A DNA stretch of 64,000 bases, taken from positions 1-64,000 of the forward strand of contig WNNJ02002367.1 in NCBI GenBank assembly GCA_012934845.2. Reading direction: 5' to 3'. The DNA is from Pomphorhynchus laevis. Taxonomy: Eukaryota; Acanthocephala; Palaeacanthocephala; Echinorhynchida; Pomphorhynchidae. How positions within the stretch are numbered: position 1 is the first letter of the stretch; every line of letters starts with the position of its first letter. This document shows positions 39,601-51,600 of this stretch, in pieces. A program made the translations under genes and the position numbers. The notes under the pieces are model-generated. The model ran no database searches and had not been told where the DNA came from. It saw nothing but the letters and a program-made list of their open reading frames with translations.

Positions 39601-42600
39601 ATATTAATAATTATTAAATTTAAATTATAATATTTTATTTAATACTAAATATAATATATATTTAATTTTATATTTATATATATTTAAAATGATCAAATTG
39701 TTAAAATAATTTAAAATTCGAATGTAATTTAATTTTCTAAAAATAATTTCTTTCAAATAACTAAAAGATGTAAAAATTCAAAACTTACGATAAAGTTTTG
39801 AATTTGAAATGGAATGTCTATGCAATCAGTTTTAAAAATATCCGTTAAATCATTTGATGATGTACACAGCGAGACTAGATCTCTGATATATTTCGACAGT
39901 TGGGCAGCAAATACATCTCGAATTTTTCGATGACTACTGCTAATCTAAAAAGGCAAAATGAAACCTTACAAACTAAAGTCACCAGTCATATTACCGTAGT
40001 TGATAACTTCAAAAGAGACGATTGCTGCTTAACAGAATTACGAAGTACGGCAACTTGTTCTCGTTCTACACCATTTATGAGATCCTGGTAAAAATTGCAA
40101 CAATAGAATAACAACTAATGAATGAATACGGAAAAGCTTTGATAAGCCGAAATTAGAAATTGATAAACCATTAAATTTGATATTTTTAATTCGTGTCAGT
40201 TTCGGTAAATTGCTAACAATAAATTGATTTTATTTATTCCTCTAATAATATTGTAATATTATGATATTATGCAATATCATCATATTGCATAATAGAGATA
40301 AAAAAATTAAAATTTCCTATGATAAACTTATGGATAAATTGCTAAAATGAATAATAAATTGATTTTATTCATTCATCTGTAAAACAAGAAACTACGATGT
40401 ACCATTTAATTTAAAGAAAGCAACCTCAATAACAAAATTAATAAAAAAATCTATAAAAGATATCTAAAAATAATAATGATAATTATTATAATAATTTATA
40501 AAGAAACCAATTTAATTATTTATTATAAAAACTTCTTCAAAAATAAAATTACATTTTTCAGAGACTAGATCCGTTATCTCCTAAATAATCCAATTTAGCA
40601 GCGATTTATACATTTTAAAAACATCTATGCAATTTAAAAGAATTTTTTAATTGTATTCATTAAAAATTAAGTTCGATTTATAAAAAATCGAACTTTTTAA
40701 TTGTATTCATCCAGTCTTTTTGAAATTTGGATGCGAGGGTACCTTTTTTGTCTGCAACTTCAACCACTTTTTCTGCGACATGTTACATTCGGAGCAAAAC
40801 TCATAACGGATTGTCATCCCTTAGACGTGGGTGAGTTTTTGAAAGTTGCAGTTTCCGTTTATTGGTTAAACAATTATTTTTTTATTTTTCTGGTAACAGA
40901 TAATTAACGTTTTGCTCTTCATATATATTTTTTTAGTTTTTTTTAATCATTTAGTATATTTGATTCTGCCATTTAAGCAGAAGCAGTGGATAAAGATTGT
41001 ATGGTGCACGTGATTCCAGCTTTCAGTAATCAAGTTATTCATATCATCAAAAACGAACGATATGTTGTTCAATTGAGGTGAGAAGGTATATTAAATGATA
41101 GGGATATTTTTCAGATTATTGTCTCATTTGTAAAATATTCTTCTAATAAGATTGCTGTTATAAAAAAAGTTATTTATAAAGGTTCATACGGAATCATAAT
41201 ATTGCATAATAGAGATCAAAAAAATTAAAATACGTTTTGTAAAATCATTCTAAAATTTCCTTAAATGATTTTTCACCACGCTTGCAAATCATTTTTTTAA
41301 ATTACCCTTATATGCCGATAAAGGAGATTTACAAGGCCTTGAAAACAACCTCAATATAAAATTAATAAAAAATCTAGTAATTATGATATAAGTCATTTAG
41401 CCGATGCTGACATCAGTGATAGAGAGAATATTGTCGGCAGACAAAACGTGCATTTAGCTGGTAAGATTATTATTGGCCCTTGTATTAGGCAAAAAGAAGA
41501 TATATACAAGTATCCGCAATGTCTTCGCAGTCAGCAATGGGTAAAGTGGGCGGAAATGTGCAAGTGCGAAATATCAAAATGTATTTTTTGTTGGAAAAAG
41601 GTGTTCACTGATGGAAATGGCGGATAAATACTTATTTGCTATGCGGCCTATTCATGTTCGCAATAGTCCTATGTTAGCATGTATGATCAGGCTACGTATA
41701 GTGACGATGAGCAAAATTTCAATAATTTTACATAATAATTACAATTATTAATAATTTCAATAATTTTATGATAAACTAATATAATGGCATACAGTTATGC
41801 AATATATTACATTATTTTATTATCCAATAATTTAATCGAGTTGCTGTTAACTTGTGGTTTGCTAACTTGCGTTGTCAAACTAAAGCGATTTTCCCTATTA
41901 CTACGAAACTTTATTTCATAGGTGTACACAGATATGTGAATATTTAGATATTAAAAAATTTTATAATTTTTATATAACCATTTTTATATTGATTTCTAAT
42001 AATCATGAATGGAGTTACTAATTATTATTTTAATAAAAATAAATAAATTTTAATTTCCTTAAGAATTAATTATTTAATTTATTTACTAATTATTATTTAA
42101 TAACAAATAATAATTTATTATTAATTAATTATTATTAGTTCTAATAAGAATTAATTAGTTTTATTCTAATTACAATAGTTCTAATTTATGGTCCTGTTTT
42201 ATACTCGCGCTGACAGGTATTTATAAATCTAAATTTATAATATCTGTGACAACAAACTCAAAAATTATAAAATATCAAATTTGATATTAACCATAATCTA
42301 AAATCTATTATTTGATAAGATAACGCCGTTTCAAAAATTTGTCTTCTTATGATGGTGACGGATATAATTATATATTATATAATATAATATATATTATAAT
42401 ATATTATAATATATTATAATATATATTATATTATATATTATATTCAATAATATCATACATATAATATATAATGTATACAAATTGTGTTACTACAATTTGT
42501 TAGGGGATCAGTTCACACAAAAAAAAACATTTCTACGTTTTCGATTAGCTGAAAATCGATTGTTGACGCATTGATGTTAATTATTGACACATTCTTGAAT

Positions 42601-45600
42601 TATTACTCATAAACAAATAGAATATCGGTCAACCCGAAAATTCGTAAAGATCCCCCAAGTTCCTATCTACCACTTAACATTTCAACTTTAGATACTTCAT
42701 TATATAAAATATCGAAAATAAATGATAATTTGAATATAATTTTGAAATGGTCATTTGTGTGTTCAGAATTAGCCATTCGCTATGAATTAGCCATATGTTA
42801 ATAGGCGGCTTCTCAAAACTCTTTATAATCATTCGTGAACAATTGTATATTTTTGCATATTTTATTAATTTAAATTTATTATTTATTATATTTATTTTAA
42901 TTTATTATTTTATATTTTAAATCATATTTCAATATGATTTACAAAATAATATTTTCGTAGATTCGGTGCACAAATTGTGGTGATAGACTTTCTATTGGTT
43001 TCAGTGAGATAATCGGGACAAATGCACTTAAGTGAGAAACATACTATTTTAGCCTTTAAATTTTAACGATTCTGAAATGAAGAAATTAAAAGCGATGGAT
43101 ATGCGAGTAAATCAAATTTTTAAACTCTTATACCTTCTGCCGTCGCTCCGCTAAACTGTCAACATCATTAATTTGTTTTTGTAGTTGTTGAAGCCACTCT
43201 TCGAGATTTTTTTCCTTCTTACAATGCTGTAACATTTCGACGACACCATCTCCGCTTCTTATAATACGATGTCCATCAATTAAATCTGCCAGCACAAGCA
43301 ACCTCGTAACACGAAATAAAAGTTTTCGTGCGCAATCAGCAACCTGGGATCTGACTGCAGTATCGCGGGTGTTTTCTATAAACTGCTTACTAACGATCGT
43401 CATTTGATTTCCTTACAAGAAAAACAATCAAACAAATTTCAAAAAATTAAGAATAAATAATAATTTCTACAATAATTTGAAACAGTTTGCTTAAACTTAA
43501 GATAGTTTATTTACTAATGTAAAACCGATTTGTAACTGACTAAACGATTTAGAAAACATCGTGTTAAATGTGATGTTAAGGATCTATTTCAAATTTTACC
43601 ACATATTTGACTAGTGAGTTTTAAAAATATGACAATCTTGTATTTTTTGTTAAAGATATGTATGAAGCAATAATATCCTTGCGAGCTTGTCAAAATTTGT
43701 TGATTCATTTATATTTTCTCTGACACTGCATTGACATCATCATAATAAAATTAATATTTCAACAAAATTCTTCGATCAAACAATGTTCTGATGATAAACA
43801 AAATAGTATGAGTAATATGTACTAATCGATAATGAATATATTAACAAAACCACAAATAATATAAATATAATATTAAAAAAGTGAGAATTTTCATTTATAG
43901 CAGAAGAAAGTTTTAAATTACAAAGTAAACAAATTATTTTGTCTAAATTCAATTGACTTTATTTTCAACTTTTTATTCGCAAAATAAAAAATATTTCAAC
44001 TTTTTATTCGCAAAATAATCTGATTTGTTTTCTGTAGTTTTTTCTCGAATGACTTGCAAATGATTCAAGGCATTAATTGTAAATTAACTAAGGTACTAAA
44101 AAACTAAGGTACTAATTCTAACTAAGCGTGAATAATTTCTAAAACTTAACCTTTTAATATTATATATTAAATATAATATATATAATTATAATATAATTAT
44201 AAATATTATATATAATTTTTTAATCAAATTTGAGAAATTATTTCTCATTGATTGAACAGGAGAAAGTAAAAATTTTTTTATTTATAAAAATATAATAATT
44301 TTAAAATTTAGTAATTCAATGAATTATGAAATAAAAGAACCATCAATACTCACGATTAATAAAATACAACACAATTTTGTATTGATTGAAGTAAAAGTTT
44401 ATGTAAAAACATTTAAAACTTATAGAAGTTTATAAACTTCTCAGTTTTGCATAATCAAAACTGCTTCATTTAGTAAAGGCTAAGATGCAGCAATCGGATT
44501 TCTAGACCTGTAAAAGTTCAAAACGAACTTAAGTTTTATTGCTGATTAGTGCGAGCAGCGCGCCGTTATGTCTTTTGTAAGTGTCAACTAACATGATAAA
44601 ATTGAGCCCAGGGTAAATCAAATCAGCTAATTAAATAATCAGTTAAATAAAACAATAATTATATAAAGTATCAGAACAAAGTATAAGAATTTTTTAAGTA
44701 TCAATTTTGGTAAACTAACGCAGACAAACTAAATAAATTTGCCAATGTACATATGTACATTGGACATTGTATATGCATATGTATATAATAAAATAATGAT
44801 AAATAAAAAAATAACAAAAAATTATAAACGATTATATAAAATTTATATTTATATAAAGTAAAAATTTAAAACAAAACTCAAATGTTATAATAATTTGATT
44901 TATAATTTTATAATAATTCTGATAAATAACATACGATGTATAAACAGACGATGTTATCAGAAACAAAATTTATGTTAAACAGACGATGTTATAATAATTT
45001 GATTTATAATTTTATAATAATTCTGATAAATAACCGACGATGTTATCAGGTTTCGGTCCTATTCCTCGAATGTTAAAATGCTAAATTAAATGATAAATAA
45101 TTTAATACTTATAAGTTATATTTTATATAATTTGTATTAAGTTAAAAGCAAAAATTGAAATTTAAAATAAAAATTAATTTTAATGAATTGACTGATAAAT
45201 AACATAAAGAGGTCATCAGGAGGAGCTGTTGTGATATTAGGCTTGGGCCTCTATTCCTCGACCCAACATAACATCGGATCCAAACACGTGCTAATGACGT
45301 ATTTCCTCTAATGAAGTTTGTTTATCTAGTATTCTAAAGTGTTTTATTCAGCCATAAAACGTTTTCGGTTTGATGCTATTTTTATAGTAACCTAGTTTAA
45401 AATATGTATCTATTAAATTATTTAAATGATTTTGAAGAAAGCCAATATCATTACATATTGTTGCAATTCTTAAAATTTCATTATTTAATGTATTATATTT
45501 TATATTATATGGTATGCATGAATGCTCATGCATAAATATGTTTCTTGTAAATTTGAAATATGTCATCTTTACGATATAAATTAATAGTAGTTTTAGTTAA

Positions 45601-48600
45601 TGTTAATTTAATGTTCATATCTAGATATACACCTTCTTTATCATTAATATCAGTTTTATGTTTTTATCAAATCATGAATGCTCATGCAAAAATATGTTTC
45701 TTGTAAATTTAAATATGTAATGTTTACGGTATAAATTACAGGTAATTTTATATGCTTTCTTTATCATCAATATTGGTTTTATTTGTGTGTGTGGAGAAAT
45801 GATATTAGCAAAATGTTTTACTATAGTAGATATGGATTCTTTGCTTGAAAAAGTTTTCACCCATTAAAAATTTTTAAATCATCAAATTTCACGAATGCGA
45901 ACCATGAACATAATTAATAAAATGAACTCAATGTAGCGAATTTTTAATTTTCGATACGTTTTAATTTTTAATTTTAAATCAAAGAAATAATATTTTTATA
46001 TTTTATTATTTCTGTTGAAATCAAATATAAGTAATAATACTTTTATATTTTTATTTATATTCAAATTGAATATAAAAGTAATAATGTTTTTATTCCTAAA
46101 ACTTTGTTTAGTTTAAATATTATTTTATTTATTTATTTATTAAAGAAATAAGAATATATTTATTGATAAATATATAAAATAAAATATTAAATATTAATTA
46201 AAAATAATACAGATAATCGTATTGCATAGATAATATTAATGGTATATTAATCCTGTTATTTACACTCGAATCATGTATTTAACCTCATGGTCACGTAATA
46301 AAGTATCATTAAAAGAGTGACTTAATTCAGTAGCTCAATTTGTTAAATAAAAGTGACTTTAGCAAATAATTCAATTAAAATTAAACGAAAAGTCAAATCA
46401 CATTTACCAACTAAACTAATGTCTTTGAGAACACTGTTAATATTATTCTGCATATCAGGATTTTCATTCATGAGTTGATGGCCAACATATTCAAAGTTTT
46501 TTATAGCCTTAGTCAACTTATCCAACAACTTCTTGCTAGACTTGCTACGAAAACGCTGATGACATTCGTTAGGCTGATCAACTAAGCCTGCAACCTAAGC
46601 ATAATAAGTATTAAAAAACGAATATTCGCAGAGTTGCTTAAAAATATGATTAAATATAAATAAATCATTAAGAAATCATTTCATAAATAATTAAGAAGTC
46701 ACTAAAGTAATGGTGAATAGATCTTAAAAAAATAAGTCACAACTGCAAAAAGATTTAATTTTACAACTTGTTATGTAAACAAATTGAACTAAAATCCACA
46801 ACTTATCAAAAAACTACATTAAATTCATCTAAAATTATGGATTTATAATTATAAATATAATTATAATTATTTCGATAGCTGCTGCTAGCATAATGGAAAA
46901 ACAAAATACAATTTGTTCAGTTGAACAAATTATATTTTTAATTTCACATAAAAAGTGAAATATTACTTTTTCATTTTATCGCTAGTGGTATCAATTTAAC
47001 AAATTGAATCCACTAGCGATATTAAGTATTTATTAGCATATATAAAACTATATATGAATATATAAATATATTTTATAAGTATATATATGTTATAAAAATA
47101 TACAGAAGCAAATATATTTTTACTTGAAGTAATATTTAGCTATTACTAAGATATTAGTAATAGCATCCATATAGGCATCCATATAAACATTCATATTACA
47201 TAAATTATAAATAATCACTAAATACTATAGTTAATAATTAATATTAATAATTATAGATTATAATTAATGAATGAAAATATCTTTATTAATAATTATTGGA
47301 GCTGGATGAAAGAAAAGAAGAAATCTTTTGATATTTCGCTAACTTCTGTTAGCATCGGAGACGGAGCATCTGAAGATGCTAACAGAAGTTATCGAAATAT
47401 CAGTAAAAATTTCTTCTTTTCTTTGATCCAGCTTCAATAATTCTTTATCAATAATGGATCATTATCAACTATTTAAAATAAATCTTTATTATTAATTTAC
47501 CAACAAGAGCAACTATCTTAGCGCTTATTGACTGTCGGAAGCCACCCTAACAGTAATACTTACAAGATATTATCTATTACTAAGATATTACCTATAAGCA
47601 TCCATATTACATATAAATTATAAATAATCGCTAAATAATATAGTTTATAATTAATGATTGAAAATGTCTTTATTAATAATTATTGGATACATTATTATAA
47701 TTAATAAACTTCATTAATAATTATGTAATCCTTTAATTTTGTGAACCTTCACAAAAATTCCAAATTAAAATAATTTAATTTACAGTATTATCTAATAATA
47801 TAATCTAATTAATATAATCTAATTAATAATCTAATTTTATTGATAACGACTCTTCAATATCTTGTATATTAAAGTATATTAATCTTGTATATGTATAATG
47901 AATATCGGTAACAAATGCATAAAAACAACAATTGTAGAAATTCGTGTATCACAAAAAAATCAAATATTTAAAAATGTCTGTAAATTTTCAAACAGTACAT
48001 TTTACTTTTCAAAGTCTTTGACAGTTGACTATTGCAGTATTGCGGATGATCAAATGTCAGTTTGTGTTGATTTCAAATACACATTTTTAAATTGCAATTA
48101 GTAAGAAACCTTCACCAATTGATCACCTTGAGGTCAATTGTATGTACAAAAATGATAAAAGTCAGGTTACGCTGATAGACGAATCTGTTGGACGTTTCAG
48201 ATACTTGGACTTTCCAGATACTTAGACTTTTCAGATATTGGACTTTTCAGATACTTGGACTTTCCAGATACTTGGATTTTTCTGATACTTAGACTTATCA
48301 GGTACTTAGACTTCGCAGAGACTGACTCACAGCTCGTTTAACTCGCCTTGAAAATCGCCAAATATTGCAAAGCATTCTGCGAAAGAAATAAAAATACTAC
48401 ATTGGTTTAATGGCAAAATATCGTCCCCGTAAACCGACAGTTGTTCCTTCTAAGAGAGATAATGGCATTCTTTTATCCGAGTTACACAAATTGCTGGTAT
48501 TTAATCTTAAAGAAGGGTGTAGTAACCGTGGGCTTAACTATATCGGTCCTAAAAGTGAATTAATTGAGTGTCTATAATCTTTTTTGAAGCCATATGCTTA

Positions 48601-51600
48601 CTTAAGTATGAATAACATCTCATGGTTTGCCTCATCTCAGTGCTTGCGGGATCATACCAGTAACAACATAACATAATGGTAGTGACTTTGAAATCGATAA
48701 TATGCATTTCAATCGTCTTAAAATTGAATGTAGCACTATAACTTGTAAAGTGGGAACTTTTATTGAGGTTCAAAATGCATATGTACCTTCATGATTTCAT
48801 TCTATTTTTATGTGCGGTTTTTGTTAATCCCTACATATGGTAAAGAAATCTTATGTCAATGATTTCTCTTATATGTTTGCTAGGTCCAGAAATGTACAAC
48901 AACACCGATATCAAAACTACAAAGTCACTAATCTCCTATATTTCCTAAATCAGTAGAAAAATGCAACAACTCACATGCTATTCACAGTTTCACAAACAAC
49001 TGCAATTAAGGCAGTGTCTACCCACAAAAAATAAATACTATTCAGTCTTTTAAAGTACATTGTTTTAATGATAAAGATATAATTTATCAATATGTTTCCT
49101 CAACGAAACGTGAAGAAGAATTAGAGCTGCAATGTAGTCCCTTTCCAAATCACAACACACTAAATCAAATATTTCTGTCATCCGACACGAAAAGCCCGGT
49201 TCCATAAATTCCACCTCACGGGCTTTCTTTAATTCTCTTAATCGAGGATCAAATCATCCTGTTCACAAGAGTTACAATTCTTCATACTCAGATAATACTA
49301 GGAGAAGAGATTGTATAGAAACCCAAAGAGCATATTGAATTCAAACAGCAAACGTAACTTTTTTAATACAGCACGTCGTCGTTTCCTCTCGCGTAATAGA
49401 TGCATCATAATTGGAAATATTCCTGAATCATTTTAGTGTAATATCGGAGCGTATAGACAATGATATACATGCATGCACAAGCTTGCTAAAATCTATGTTC
49501 AACTATAAAGAGAGATCAATCAGATCTACCATTGTATTTTCAGCAGTCATTCGATTAGGTAAACATGAGAGTAGGGCCCACTCCTTGTCTTATTAAGGTA
49601 ATATAGGTTTTTACTAATTCAATGATATTTAAAGACTCTGTTATAAGTTGTGGGCCTTTAGCTAATTCTGATCATTGTGGCATTCTAATGAAACCATCGA
49701 ATACATTGAAGAGGCAGACTTTATCAAAAAATATTGTTTATGATAAAAGAACCTACACAATTATAACAATGAAAAGAGATATACAAAAGGCATTACCATT
49801 TACCTCACTTAACCCTAGCAATGATGCAATTACTCAAACCATTGTATCCATCTGGCAAAGAATGCCTAGAAAAAATGTTAAAATAACTTCAAGAGATCCT
49901 GTCTGGATAACTCCTCTAATAAGATTAATTAAAGTACAGAAAGATGGAGCCTTTAGGAAAAGGGATTTATCAAAATATAAGCTTTTGTCAAATGAGTTAT
50001 CTGCAAAAACCAAAACTGCTAAGGAAGAATTCCTTAAACGAAAGTTGGGTACAGGGGTGTCAAATAAATTCTAAAAAGGTGTTGCCACCATGTTACCAAA
50101 ACCAAAGGCTTCTCAACTCGCATCATTAGATAAAACCTCTCTGGATAACGAATCGAATAATATAAACCGATCTGTATATTCTATCGGGCAAAACCATATG
50201 ATCATCAATGACAACAGATATAATTTAGATAAGGGTTCACTTTGTTTAGACGTTTGTATGGTTAGTAAATTGGAAGTTCTGAAGGATCTTACTAATTTAT
50301 CGAAGGCAAAATCTACAGGGCCTGGTTCGCCTAACCGGATTCTAATTGAAATAGCCGATATTATTGCCACCTCATTAGCTGCTGAATTCTCTCGAATATT
50401 CTACCATGGACATGTACCAAGTCTCTTAAAATGTTCAGATGCTATTTTAGTACCTAAAGATAATAAACCAATATCTAGCTTTAACTTCAGACCTATCTTC
50501 CTAATTCCTGCTTTTGCTAAGCTGCTTGAACAAGCATTTTTACGTCGTGTTAGAACTACTCCGTCTAGTTGTATAAGTAATGATCAATTGGCTTACAGAG
50601 CTAATACTCGCTGCACTGACGCCCTTGTAACCATTTATGAATATGTATTAAACGGATTAAACTCTAGACATTTTCCGATAATACAATGTATACAGGCAGA
50701 TCTATCTAAAGCTTTCGATTCTATCAATCATTCCATATTATTAAGCTTGAAAACACCAATATCGCAAAATGACAATCGCGTTTTGTCTACGAGTACCTTA
50801 GGCACCGGTTTCAACGCATAAAACATTCTAAATCATCCTCAGATTTATGTAGACCGAACGCCTTCGTTCCTCAAGGAAGTATCATCTCGCCATTCTCATT
50901 TGCTATTTTTATAAATGACTTTGCAGTCATCACGTCAACTCCAAATGCTGTAAATACGCAGATGACATTTCCATCTTGATTGTAGCAAGCAATATGAGAC
51001 ACTCAAATGATTCTATGAAAGCGGAAGTAAACAATCTTCTAGATTGGTGTTCAACGAACCACTTGATACTTAATCTAAGCAAATCGAAAATAATCTGGTT
51101 CTTTCTAAAAACAATTGACGCTTGCGAATATCACAAAAAGTTTGGCCTAATTCGAGTAGAAGAACTTCGGATTTTAAGAATTACTTTCACAAGTAACCTA
51201 TGCTGGGGTAACCACATGAAAAATCAACTAATGAAATGCTTCCGACGTATCTTCTTTCACAATTGTCAAAGATTGGATTGACTAGTGAACAATTAATTCA
51301 CTATTATTATGCATTCATCATGTCATTACCCGCATATGGATATCCAGTATTTGCCAATTTATTTCAACGTAAAATGGATACAATCGAACGTATGAATACC
51401 ATGGCTTGTCGCATATGTAGATCAATCTTGGCATCGATTAAAATCAGAATGAATACTATCTTCAATAAGAAAGCAGCGAATCTTCAAATTATTCGAAATA
51501 TAGCCGATTTCTGTAACATCAGACATCGAGATTCAAATCATAATATGCAGCTGACGTCATAATAAATTTTTTAAATACAAAGTTTATTCTAACAAAGTCA

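Noticed and set aside
49190-49245. AAAGCCCG..CGGGCTTT hairpin as a bacterial-style terminator
   Set aside because: It lies within LINE sequence of an animal genome; there is no bacterial operon here.
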